NCBI GenBank assembly: GCA_017617035.1
Contig: JAFZWV010000022.1
Coordinates: 1-36,136, forward strand
Direction: 5' to 3'
Source: Bacteroidales bacterium
GTDB taxonomy: Bacteria > Bacteroidota > Bacteroidia > Bacteroidales > UBA932
DNA length: 36,136 bases
Positions within the stretch are counted from its first letter, which is position 1. Each line of letters starts with the position of its first letter. A model generated the notes under the pieces. That model searched no databases. It had not been told where the DNA came from and saw only the letters and a program-made list of their open reading frames with translations. Shown here piece after piece: positions 23,414 to 31,653 of the stretch. Both the position numbers and the translations under genes were made by a program.

Positions 23414-24784
23414 ATGGCAAAAAGCGAAGTTATCATCAACATCGAGCACCTGTCGAAGTCTTTCGGCGATAAAAAAGTGCTCGAGGACATCAACTTGTAT
23501 ATCAACAGAGGAGAGTTCATCACCTTTCTTGGCCCTTCGGGCTGCGGTAAGACGACCCTCCTGCGAATGATCGCGGGCTTCCTCAATCCGGATTCTGGCC
23601 GCATCACGATGGACGGCAAGGACCTGTTGGGCGTTCCGCCCCACAAAAGGCCTCTCAATACCGTTTTTCAGCGCTATGCGCTCTTCCCGCATCTCGATGT
23701 CTACGACAACATCGCCTTTGGCCTCAAGCTCGCGAAGGTGCCTGAAAACGAGATCGAGACCCGCGTAAGGAAGATCCTTAAGCTAGTGGCCATGTCCGAC
23801 TACGAAGACCGTGACGTAACCACCCTTTCCGGCGGCCAGCAGCAGCGCATCGCAATCGCCCGCGCTCTCGTAAACCGCCCGAAGGTGCTTCTGCTCGATG
23901 AGCCTTTGAGTGCGCTCGACCTCAAGATGCGCAAGGACATGCAGATTGAGCTTAAGGAGATGCACCAGAAGCTCGGCATTACCTTTATATACGTAACCCA
24001 CGACCAGGAAGAGGCGCTTACGCTGTCCGATACGATTGTGGTTATGAACGAGGGTAAGATCCAGCAGATTGGAACTCCGGCAGATATCTACAACGAGCCC
24101 GTGAACTCTTTTGTCGCAGACTTCATTGGAGAAAGCAACATTCTCAACGCTACTATGATACGTGATAAGGAGGTCAACTTCATCGGCCACGATTTCAAGT
24201 GTGTTGACTCTGGGTTCGGCGAGAATAATCCGGTAGATGTGGTTGTTCGTCCGGAAGACATTTATTTCACCGAGAGCGAGAATAAATGCCAGTTTACCGC
24301 GACCGTCAAGTCATGCACCTTCAAGGGCGTCCATTACGAGATGTTCGTAGAGACCGACAAGGGCTACGAGCTGATGATTCAGGACTACGACGCCTACGAT
24401 GTTGGCGAGAAAGTGATGCTCTACATCAAGCCTCAGGATATCCAGGTTATGAAGAAAGAGCGCACCGCCAATGTCCTTCAGGGTGAGGTGATCGATTCTG
24501 AGACTATCGAAATACTTGGCGGTAAATTCCCTATACCCAACGAGTTGGAGGCAGGAACCGAGGTGACTGTGGAGGTGCCGTTCGACAAAGTCGACCTTGT
24601 CGACGATGCCGAGAGTGCAGTGCTCGAGGGCGAAGTCTACTTCATCCTTTACAAGGGCGATCGCTATCACCTTACTATTAAGACTGACGAGGGTTTCCTC
24701 TGGGTCGACACCAACGACATATGGGACAAGGGCGACCTTGTCGGTATAAACTTCATGGAAGGCGGAGCCAGGATAGTGGAATGA
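23414..24784 (+). CDS. potA: Spermidine/putrescine ABC transporter ATP-binding protein
   Basis: A 456-residue ATPase that powers polyamine import. Walker [10 protein letters not shown] is at 40-48, the Q-loop at Q86, the ABC signature LSGGQ at 138-142, Walker B LLLDEP at 159-164 and the switch histidine at H196. After residue 240 there are TOBE-like regulatory domains ([23 protein letters not shown]). It is about 80 residues longer than E. coli PotA (378), with an additional C-terminal beta domain ending [10 protein letters not shown]. The stop overlaps potB as ATGA. Confidence 0.92.
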   Translation: MAKSEVIINIEHLSKSFGDKKVLEDINLYINRGEFITFLGPSGCGKTTLLRMIAGFLNPDSGRITMDGKDLLGVPPHKRPLNTVFQRYALFPHLDVYDNIAFGLKLAKVPENEIETRVRKILKLVAMSDYEDRDVTTLSGGQQQRIAIARALVNRPKVLLLDEPLSALDLKMRKDMQIELKEMHQKLGITFIYVTHDQEEALTLSDTIVVMNEGKIQQIGTPADIYNEPVNSFVADFIGESNILNATMIRDKEVNFIGHDFKCVDSGFGENNPVDVVVRPEDIYFTESENKCQFTATVKSCTFKGVHYEMFVETDKGYELMIQDYDAYDVGEKVMLYIKPQDIQVMKKERTANVLQGEVIDSETIEILGGKFPIPNELEAGTEVTVEVPFDKVDLVDDAESAVLEGEVYFILYKGDRYHLTIKTDEGFLWVDTNDIWDKGDLVGINFMEGGARIVE

Positions 24785-25563
24785 AAACATTCAAAAGGTC
24801 ATACTGGTCGCTGCCTTACGTCATCTTTATGGCGGTGTTCGTGGTGTTGCCGCTGGTGATGGTCCTGCTGTACGCTTTCCGCGACGGCGCAGGCCATTTT
24901 ACCTTCGACAACTTCGTGAAGTTCTTCCAGACCAAGGAGGACTTGAACACTTTCCTTTATTCCATTGAGATAGCGTTGATAACGACCGTGCTCTGCTTGC
25001 TGCTGGGATATCCGGCGGCATGGATACTGAGCAACCCCAAACTCAACCGTTCGGCTGTGACCGTGATGCTGTTCATCCTCCCTATGTGGATCAACATGCT
25101 CATCCGTACGCTCGCGACTGTCGCCCTGTTCGACTTCTCGCGCATCCCGCTGGGGGAGGGGGCGCTCCTGTTCGGTATGGTCTATAACTTCCTGCCGTTC
25201 ATGATCTACCCCATCTACAACACCCTGAACAAGATGGATCGTTCGTATGCCGAGGCTGCCCAGGATTTGGGTGCCTCGCCCGTGAAGGTTTTCCTTAAGG
25301 TGACGGTTCCTCTTTCGATGCCCGGAGTGTGGAGCGGTATTCTGATGGTGTTTATGCCGACCATTTCGACTTTCGCGGTCGCCGAACTGCTCACCATGAA
25401 CAAGGTGAAGCTATTTGGTACCACCATTCAGGAGAACATCAACAACGGCATGTGGAATTACGGCGCCGCCCTGGCTCTTATAATGCTGGTAATCATAGGT
25501 TTGACTACTCTGTTGTCCGACAGCGGCAAGGAGGTTGAAGATGAAACGGGAGGTCTGATATGA
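24781..25563 (+). CDS. potB: Spermidine/putrescine ABC transporter permease PotB
   Basis: A 260-residue inner-membrane permease with six predicted helices. The EAA loop that docks on the ATPase is [23 protein letters not shown] in the second half. The N-terminus [17 protein letters not shown] and the [10 protein letters not shown] segment are typical of PotB/PotH. The ATG at 24781 overlaps the potA stop (ATGA) and the gene's own stop overlaps potC in the same manner. Confidence 0.92.
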   Translation: MKTFKRSYWSLPYVIFMAVFVVLPLVMVLLYAFRDGAGHFTFDNFVKFFQTKEDLNTFLYSIEIALITTVLCLLLGYPAAWILSNPKLNRSAVTVMLFILPMWINMLIRTLATVALFDFSRIPLGEGALLFGMVYNFLPFMIYPIYNTLNKMDRSYAEAAQDLGASPVKVFLKVTVPLSMPGVWSGILMVFMPTISTFAVAELLTMNKVKLFGTTIQENINNGMWNYGAALALIMLVIIGLTTLLSDSGKEVEDETGGLI

Positions 25564-26354
25564 AAAAGTTTTTCGCGCAGGCCTACCTCTGGCTCCTTCT
25601 GCTGTTGCTCTACAGCCCTATCCTGATTATCGCCATTTTCTCCTTTACCGAGGCTAAGGTGCTCGGCAACTGGACCGGTTTCTCGCTCGACCTCTACCGC
25701 AACCTCTTCGAAGGGGGAGTAAGCAATGCGATGCTCCGTTCGGTGGAGAATACTCTCACAATCGGTATCCTCGCCGCGATTCTGTCCACTATCCTGGGCT
25801 CGATCGCCGCAATAGGCATACATAATCTGAAGGGTCGCACGCGTCAGGCCGTGACCTTCGTCAACGACATCCCGATGCTCAACCCCGATATCATTACCGG
25901 TATCTCCCTGTTCCTGCTCTTCGTAGGCCTCGGAGTTACCCAGGGCTATACTACCGTCCTGCTGGCCCACGTCACTTTCTGCACCCCGTATGTGGTGCTT
26001 AGCGTGATGCCTAAACTCCAGCAGATGAACCCCAATATCTACGAAGCCGCGCTCGACCTGGGCGCCACCCCTTCGCAGGCGTTGTGGAAGGTGATAGTCC
26101 CGCAGATCAAGCCCGGAATGATCTCCGGTTTCATCCTGGCCTTCACCCTCTCGATCGACGATTTCGCCGTGACCCTCTTCACCAAGGGAAACCAGGGTCT
26201 GGAGACCCTCTCCACCTTCATCTATGCAGACGCGCGCAAGGGCGGCCTCACACCCGAACTGCGCCCGCTTATGACCGTGGTCTTCCTGGTAGTGCTGATT
26301 CTGCTGGCCGTCATCAACATTCGAACAATGAAATCAAACAAGAATAAGAAATGA
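25560..26354 (+). CDS. potC: Spermidine/putrescine ABC transporter permease PotC
   Basis: A 264-residue inner-membrane permease, the partner of PotB. The start WLLLLLLYSPILIIAIFSF, the NxGTGIS-like PDIITGISLFLLF segment and the EAA loop IYEAALDLGATPSQALWKVIVPQI, followed by SIDDFAVTLFTKG, are characteristic of PotC/PotI. It overlaps potB and potD by four bases each (ATGA), giving tightly coupled translation. Confidence 0.93.
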   Translation: MKKFFAQAYLWLLLLLLYSPILIIAIFSFTEAKVLGNWTGFSLDLYRNLFEGGVSNAMLRSVENTLTIGILAAILSTILGSIAAIGIHNLKGRTRQAVTFVNDIPMLNPDIITGISLFLLFVGLGVTQGYTTVLLAHVTFCTPYVVLSVMPKLQQMNPNIYEAALDLGATPSQALWKVIVPQIKPGMISGFILAFTLSIDDFAVTLFTKGNQGLETLSTFIYADARKGGLTPELRPLMTVVFLVVLILLAVINIRTMKSNKNKK

Positions 26355-27643
26355 AAAAACTACTTTGCATCGTTGCAGGCGCTCTAATGCTTGCCGGCTC
26401 CGCTTTCGCGGACGACAGGGCCCACACCCTCAAGGTCTACAACTGGGCCGACTACATCGACGAGGATCTCCTCGGTGAGTTCGAGAAGTGGTATGAGGAG
26501 CAGACCGGAGAGCCGGTCAAGATTATCTACCAGCTCTTCGACATCAACGAGATTATGCTCTCGAAGATTGAGCTCGGACACGAAGATTTCGACGTGGTGT
26601 GCCCTTCCGAGTACATCATCGAAAGGATGCTCCGCAATGATCTTCTCCTTCCTATTGACCGCGACTTCGGCGATACTCCGGACTATATCGGCAATGTAGC
26701 CCCGTATATGGTTGAGAAGTTCAACCAGATAAACGGTTCCGGCAAGAACGCCAACGATTATGCCGTAGGTTATATGTGGGGAACTGTAGGTATACTCTAT
26801 AACACCAAGTACGTCACCCGCGAGGAGGCTTCCGACTGGAATACCCTCAAGGATCCGAAGTGGCAGGGCAAACTCTTTATGAAGGATGCCTTCAGAGATA
26901 TCTACACCTCTCTTCTTATCGCTCTGAACCGCGACAAGATCGACCGCGGCGAGATCAGCGTAAAGGATATCACCTTCGACGCTTCCGACGAGTCCATCGC
27001 ACGGGTTGAGGAGTTCCTCAATACCTTCAAGGACAACGTCTCCGGTTGGGAGGCCGATTTCGGCAAGGAGCGCATGACCCAGGAGAAAGCGTGGATCAAC
27101 GTGACCTGGAGCGGCGATGCCCAGTGGGCTATGGAAGAGGCCGAGGCAGTAGGCGTTTCTCTCGACTATGCTGTTCCTTCAGACGGCTCCATCGTCTGGT
27201 TCGACGGCTGGGTAATCCCCAAGTATGCCAAGAACGTCAAGGCGGCGCGCTATTTCATCAACTATATGTGTAAGCCCGAGAACGCCCTTCGCAATATGGA
27301 CGTCATCGGCTACGTAAGCTGCATCGGCGGCGAGGAGATTCTCGAGGCCATGTCGGATCCCGAGTCCTTCGAGCCCGAAGACGCCAGCTATTTCTTCGGC
27401 CCTGAGGCCACTGCGGTTCCGCTCAACCCGGTTATGTACCCTTCGACCCAGATAGTCGAGCGCTGTGGCATTATGCACGACAGCGGCGAGAGGACCGAGA
27501 ACCTTCTCGCGATGTGGTCACGCGTCAAGGGCGACAACGCCGGAATGATTACCTACATAATCATCGCCGTGGCTCTGGTTGCAGTGGTTGTAGTCGTCCT
27601 CGCCTCCAGAGGCAAGAAAAAGCACACGCGCAAGCGCCGCTAA
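26351..27643 (+). CDS. potD: Polyamine-binding protein PotD with a C-terminal membrane anchor
   Basis: A 430-residue periplasmic binding protein for spermidine or putrescine. A signal peptide (MKKLLCIVAGALMLAGSAFA) precedes LKVYNWADYIDEDLLGEFEK, the standard PotD start; other family segments are YDVVCPSEY-like FDVVCPSEYII, GYMWGTVGILYNT and FDGWVIPKYAKN. Unusually, residues 399-419 (MITYIIIAVALVAVVVVVLAS) form a hydrophobic helix followed by a basic tail GKKKHTRKRR, so the protein is probably tethered to the inner membrane rather than free. The stop overlaps the acetyltransferase start by one base (TAATG). Confidence 0.93.
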   Translation: MKKLLCIVAGALMLAGSAFADDRAHTLKVYNWADYIDEDLLGEFEKWYEEQTGEPVKIIYQLFDINEIMLSKIELGHEDFDVVCPSEYIIERMLRNDLLLPIDRDFGDTPDYIGNVAPYMVEKFNQINGSGKNANDYAVGYMWGTVGILYNTKYVTREEASDWNTLKDPKWQGKLFMKDAFRDIYTSLLIALNRDKIDRGEISVKDITFDASDESIARVEEFLNTFKDNVSGWEADFGKERMTQEKAWINVTWSGDAQWAMEEAEAVGVSLDYAVPSDGSIVWFDGWVIPKYAKNVKAARYFINYMCKPENALRNMDVIGYVSCIGGEEILEAMSDPESFEPEDASYFFGPEATAVPLNPVMYPSTQIVERCGIMHDSGERTENLLAMWSRVKGDNAGMITYIIIAVALVAVVVVVLASRGKKKHTRKRR

Positions 27644-28362
27644 TGGATTTCAAGATTTACACTTCCGCTGATTCTGAAGAGTTCGTAAGGCTTTACGAGC
27701 TCTTCAGAACTATTTTTACCGATCCCGACGAGGCGGAAGATCTCGACGGTATCAAGGCGTCGCTGGCCCTGGTCGGCGATTCGGACTTGGTCACGGCCTA
27801 CGGGGATTTCCGTGAATACTGGGTCGCCGCGCTTGAAGATGGCCGGCCGGTCGGAGGTGTGAATTTCACCGCGTTCGAAGTGCCCTCGCAGGGCATCACG
27901 ACCGCACATATCAATTATCTTTTCGTGGCCACTGACCATCGGGGCCATGGCCTTGGGACTGACTTGCTTTCCCGCGTCCGCGAAATTTCTAAGGCCGATT
28001 ATATCTTCTGCGAGCAGAACGACCCGTCGCTGATGAGCCCTTCCGAGCTTGAGGAGGATTTGCGCGCTAGCGGGATCAGCTCCTCGGCGCGTATCGAGTG
28101 GTGGCAGCGCAGAGGCTTCGGACGCCTGGGAATGCGTTATATACAGCCGCCGCTGTCCTCCGACAAGGAGCCGGCAGAAGGGATGACGCTGAATGTGTGT
28201 CCTTCCGGCAGGCCTCTTGATGCTGCGGTTGCCGAGGCCCATCTTCGCAGGTTCTTCTATATTTCAGTCCTAAAAAACAGAGCAGGCTCCGACGGGTATG
28301 TCGAAAGCCTGCTTGAAGAGGTTTTGAAATTGGGAACTATCGCTATTTGTTCCTCATTTTAG
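27643..28362 (+). CDS. GNAT-family N-acetyltransferase at the end of the polyamine operon
   Basis: A 239-residue acetyltransferase. The acetyl-CoA loop is RGHGLG at 100-105, preceded by the strand HINYLFVATD; the FCEQNDPS segment and EWWQRRGFGRLG near 150-165 fit the GNAT fold. The C-terminal 60 residues are extra. The start forms TAATG with the potD stop. Polyamine acetylation is an attractive role given the position, but the substrate is not shown by the sequence. The last 20 bases overlap the convergent gene. Confidence 0.8.
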   Translation: MDFKIYTSADSEEFVRLYELFRTIFTDPDEAEDLDGIKASLALVGDSDLVTAYGDFREYWVAALEDGRPVGGVNFTAFEVPSQGITTAHINYLFVATDHRGHGLGTDLLSRVREISKADYIFCEQNDPSLMSPSELEEDLRASGISSSARIEWWQRRGFGRLGMRYIQPPLSSDKEPAEGMTLNVCPSGRPLDAAVAEAHLRRFFYISVLKNRAGSDGYVESLLEEVLKLGTIAICSSF

Positions 28363-30022
28363 TCCTTATCTCCCTGTCACTGAATCCCTTTATTTCGGTT
28401 TCTCCGACTATGGAGTCAGGAAGGCGTATGGTGGTTGTCACCGTGTATTTTCCGTTAATCTTTTCAATTATTCCCGCGGCAGCTATATCCCCATGCTGAT
28501 TACGTATGGCGATGATCAGGTTGCCTTTTCCGGCTATGTCCTTGAAGAGTTCGGAAATCTTCAAGTCGGCTTTCTTGCCATAAACTTTCCTGAAGAGAGG
28601 AACAAGGTCTCCGTATGATTCTGCCGGGAGCAGATCCCAGCCTTCGCTGCTGCCGAAGTGGGAGTCGATGGATTCCAACAGCTCGCCCATCTTGTATTCG
28701 TGGGCGAACGAAACATTTTTCATATCTCCGAGCTTTTCCCTGAGGACCTCTTCGGCATCCGAGTTTAGGGCGGCTACGAAGTGATACTTGAAGTGCTTGT
28801 TTGCAGGGTTCTTCATCTCCCTGATGAACTTGTCTGCGAGGATATCGTAGACGTTTTTGAGCGAGGTGTTGTTGCGATCCGCCAGGTTGGTATGCTCGAA
28901 GAACACAAGGCAGTCCGAGAAGCGCAGTTCGGGGAATTCCGACTTGGTCGTGTCGTGTGCGAGGAACATCGCCCAGATATAGGCGGTGAAGTAGTGATCG
29001 CACTTGTCGACGTTTTTCAGCGTATCTACGTCAAGTATATAGTCCTGATTTGAGCGGTATTGCTGCTTAATCCTATCAAGGAAAGGATAGGAGTCTTCGT
29101 TGAACGACTGCTCGTGTGAACTTACGTAGGATATAGGATTGACTATATGGCCGCTTATCTCGCAGGCGGTGCAGATAACTCCGTCGTTGAAATGGCTCTC
29201 AAAATGTGACCTGGGGATGGAGACGAAGATGCTCTGCGCCTCGTCGCTGAAGCCGTAAATGCCGAGAACATCGGCGCCTACGGTGTCGAGTTGCGCAGTC
29301 TGTATGCTCGGGCCCCACATCAGCCATGTGTAAGTGTAACTGAACACGGAGCGGGGCAGACTGTCCTTCTTGTTTGAGATTACGGCGAAATTGTCCATTA
29401 TGTCCCGCCAGTTTTCTTCGTAGCGGTCGTTGAGGCCCGCGATACGGGCGAGGGGAGCAAGGTAGCCGCCGCTGACGGTCACGACAGAGCAGAAAGCGTC
29501 TTTGCGCAACCTGCCGTCGTCGACATTTGCCTCAGGCCAGAATTTCTTGACCTTTTTCTCGCCGGCAAGGAAAGAAAAGTATTCGGCTATTATGCTTTTC
29601 ATTTCCTCGGAAATGATATCAGAGACCTGTTCGACGGCTATGGTGAATTGCGCATTCTTTTCATCGGCGTTCTTGTAAGTCGTCAGACGTTCCAGGAAAA
29701 GGCCGCGGAGTTTCCTCCAACCCTCAATATCCATAGGTTTGCCTTTGGTGGCGAAGATGGCGGATTCAATATAGAATCTGAGATACAGATACCGGTTGGA
29801 CTGGCAATTCCATAGAATCGCCACGGCTTCTCCGAACGTCAACCCATACTTTCCGAGGAACTTCCGGATAGGACGAACCATAGGAATAACCAGCGCGGCA
29901 ATGAAGATGCCGACCGCAATAACGACTGCCAGAAACTCGAAAATGTCGACTATGTAGCCGGACAAATTGCCGAACCATTCAAATCCATCTTTGAATAGTT
30001 CAAATATCTCTTTGGGACACAT
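28343..30022 (-). CDS. Large membrane-anchored protein of unknown function
   Basis: A 559-residue protein that I do not recognise. One transmembrane helix is at about 25-49 (IVDIFEFLAVVIAVGIFIAALVIPM is the core) followed by the basic stretch RPIRKFLGKYG, so the remaining 500 residues are probably cytoplasmic. The soluble part is mixed alpha/beta with many aromatic residues (FSYTYTWLMWGPS, CDHYFTAYIWAMFLAHD) and a C-terminal beta-rich module (GNLIIAIRNQHGDIAAAGIIEKINGKYTV is its start). No nucleotide-binding or protease motif was found. The -7 box is 4 bases before the ATG, implying a leaderless message. It is a single gene, divergent from the nucleoside kinase. Confidence 0.75.
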   Translation of the reverse strand: MCPKEIFELFKDGFEWFGNLSGYIVDIFEFLAVVIAVGIFIAALVIPMVRPIRKFLGKYGLTFGEAVAILWNCQSNRYLYLRFYIESAIFATKGKPMDIEGWRKLRGLFLERLTTYKNADEKNAQFTIAVEQVSDIISEEMKSIIAEYFSFLAGEKKVKKFWPEANVDDGRLRKDAFCSVVTVSGGYLAPLARIAGLNDRYEENWRDIMDNFAVISNKKDSLPRSVFSYTYTWLMWGPSIQTAQLDTVGADVLGIYGFSDEAQSIFVSIPRSHFESHFNDGVICTACEISGHIVNPISYVSSHEQSFNEDSYPFLDRIKQQYRSNQDYILDVDTLKNVDKCDHYFTAYIWAMFLAHDTTKSEFPELRFSDCLVFFEHTNLADRNNTSLKNVYDILADKFIREMKNPANKHFKYHFVAALNSDAEEVLREKLGDMKNVSFAHEYKMGELLESIDSHFGSSEGWDLLPAESYGDLVPLFRKVYGKKADLKISELFKDIAGKGNLIIAIRNQHGDIAAAGIIEKINGKYTVTTTIRLPDSIVGETEIKGFSDREIRTKMRNK

Positions 30023-30026
30023 ACTA

Positions 30027-30054
30027 CAAAAGTAAAAAATAAATCCTACATTTG
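30027..30054. promoter_or_regulatory. Mirror-image divergent promoter for the 559-residue protein (-) and nucleoside kinase (+)
   Basis: CAAAAGTA at 30027-30034 is the minus-strand box TACTTTTG, and TACATTTG at 30047-30054 is the plus-strand box. They are 12 bases apart. The minus box is 4 bases from its ATG; the plus box is 18 bases from the kinase ATG at 30073. Confidence 0.65.
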
Positions 30055-30072
30055 TGTATAACGGATTTTGTT

Positions 30073-31068
30073 ATGACAAAGATAGAGGCCGCAAGGCAGG
30101 AATATGCCGACTGGTGTTCGGCTATCGGGATCGACACTCTTCAGAAGGTAAACGAAACTCTTCTGGCTGGAAAGGCTATCCCCCTTATCAATCTGTGTGA
30201 AGCCCGTCAGGAGCGCAAGTACGCAGAGATAGCAAACGAGATATTCTGGCTCAAGGAAAAGAGTCGCATCGTTATGATGTCCGGCCCCTCGTCGAGCGGT
30301 AAGACTTCATCGTCGCTGCGTATCGCCCAGCAGTGCCGCGTGCTCGGCCTTAATCCTAAGGTTATCGAGCTTGACAACTACTTTGTCGACCGGGACAAAA
30401 CCCCGCGCGATGAAAATGGCGAATACGATTTCGAGTCGCTTTACGGCATGGACATAGATTTCCTGGGGCAACAGTTGAATGCGCTTCTCGCTGGCGAGGA
30501 AGTGGAGATCCCGAAGTTCAATTTCGTTAAAGGTGTCCGCGAGTTCGACGGGACTCGTATGCAGCTGGGGCCGAACGATATGTTGTTCATGGAGGGTATC
30601 CATGCCCTGAATCCAGCTCTTACGCCGGCCGTGGACCAGAGCAAGATCTTCCGCATCTATATTTCTGCACTTTCAGCCCTGCCCGGCGGAGAGAAAGTCC
30701 ATAATTCCACGACAGACAAGCGGCTTTTAAGGCGCATCGTGCGCGACGCCCGTACCCGCGGAATCTCGCCTGAGGAGAACATCCTCCGCTGGCCTTCCGT
30801 AAGGAGGGGAGAGACCCAGAACATCTTCCCGTATGAGGATCTGGCCAATGTCGTGTTCAACTCTTCTACGCTATATGATGTCCCGGTCTTGAAGTACTAT
30901 GCCGAGCCGCTTCTCAAGCAGATCGGTCCTAACTCGCCGGCTTACGAGAAGGCTCACGCTCTGGTTGAGTTCCTGGAGAAAGCGGTTGCTTTGAAGACGG
31001 AAGAGATTGAAGCTATCCCCGCGACCTCTATCATGAGGGAATTCATAGGCGGACAGAAACTCTACTGA
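30073..31068 (+). CDS. Uridine kinase-like nucleoside kinase, lacking the N-terminal TGS part
   Basis: A 331-residue P-loop kinase of the uridine/phosphoribulokinase type. Walker A GPSSSGKTSS is at 71-80; DNYFVDRDKTP, FMEGIHALNP and the RRIVRDARTRG segment are characteristic of the Bacteroidota nucleoside kinases. Those are usually about 550 residues with a TGS/ThrRS-like domain in front. Here only the short linker (ETLLAGKAIPLINLCEARQERK) and the kinase remain. The start at 30073 is fixed by the promoter, since the in-frame TTG at 30052 is part of the -7 box. It probably phosphorylates uridine or another nucleoside. Confidence 0.85.
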   Translation: MTKIEAARQEYADWCSAIGIDTLQKVNETLLAGKAIPLINLCEARQERKYAEIANEIFWLKEKSRIVMMSGPSSSGKTSSSLRIAQQCRVLGLNPKVIELDNYFVDRDKTPRDENGEYDFESLYGMDIDFLGQQLNALLAGEEVEIPKFNFVKGVREFDGTRMQLGPNDMLFMEGIHALNPALTPAVDQSKIFRIYISALSALPGGEKVHNSTTDKRLLRRIVRDARTRGISPEENILRWPSVRRGETQNIFPYEDLANVVFNSSTLYDVPVLKYYAEPLLKQIGPNSPAYEKAHALVEFLEKAVALKTEEIEAIPATSIMREFIGGQKLY

Positions 31069-31092
31069 TTATTGACAAAATGGCAGAGATAG

Positions 31093-31132
31093 TGTTCTGG
31101 CAGAGGTTTTGAAGAACTTATCTGCCAGAACA
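31093..31132 (+). promoter_or_regulatory. 12-base perfect inverted repeat before grpE (terminator or operator)
   Basis: TGTTCTGGCAGA (31093-31104) and TCTGCCAGAACA (31121-31132) form a perfect 12-base stem with a 16-base loop; TGTTTTT follows, as in an intrinsic terminator of the kinase gene. However, a third half-site TGGCAGA lies at 31081-31087, and the stem ends 12 bases before the grpE ATG, so a heat-shock operator is also possible. Confidence 0.6.
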
Positions 31133-31144
31133 TGTTTTTACGTT

Positions 31145-31651
31145 ATGGACGAAAATAAAGAAGAGGCAAAGGCCGCGAAGGCCCAGCCTAAAGACAACAA
31201 TAAGAAAAAGATAGCCGAGCTCACTGACAAATTGTCCAAGGAGCACGACGATTATCTCCGTTTGATGGCAGAATTCGAGACTTTCCGCAGGCGCAGCGCC
31301 GAGGAAAAGCTCAATCTGGTCGCTACAGCAGCATCCGATACCATAAAGGGACTCCTCCCGGTTCTGGACGACTGCGAGCGCGCGATGCAGATGCTCGAGA
31401 GTTCTTCTGACGAATCCGCGAAGCAGGGAACTGCCCTTATCTACGATAAGCTGATGGCCTATCTTAAGAGCCGCGGACTGGAGGAGATAAAGGCTAAGGG
31501 AGAAGTTTTCGATGTAGACTATCACGAAGCTGTTACCCAGTTCCCGGCTCCTTCCGAGGATATGAAAGGTAAGGTTATCGATGTAGTCCAGACCGGTTAT
31601 CTGCTTAACGGAAAGGTTATCCGTTACGCAAAAGTTGTAGTGGGAGCTTAA
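31145..31651 (+). CDS. grpE: Nucleotide exchange factor GrpE
   Basis: A 168-residue co-chaperone that releases ADP from DnaK. A long N-terminal coiled coil (KKKIAELTDKLSKEHDDYLR) leads to the family core LMAEFETFRRRSAEEK and the beta domain with GLEEIKAKGEVFDVDYHEAV and VVQTGYLLNGKVIRYAKVVV. The ATG at 31145 (MDENKEE) fits the family. dnaJ follows 2 bases after its stop, and dnaK is not in the window. The upstream inverted repeat may regulate it. Confidence 0.95.
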   Translation: MDENKEEAKAAKAQPKDNNKKKIAELTDKLSKEHDDYLRLMAEFETFRRRSAEEKLNLVATAASDTIKGLLPVLDDCERAMQMLESSSDESAKQGTALIYDKLMAYLKSRGLEEIKAKGEVFDVDYHEAVTQFPAPSEDMKGKVIDVVQTGYLLNGKVIRYAKVVVGA

Positions 31652-31653
31652 CC

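Noticed and set aside
31093-31132. CIRCE element (HrcA operator)
   Set aside because: CIRCE is TTAGCACTC-N9-GAGTGCTAA; the repeat here is TGTTCTGGCAGA with a 16-base loop.
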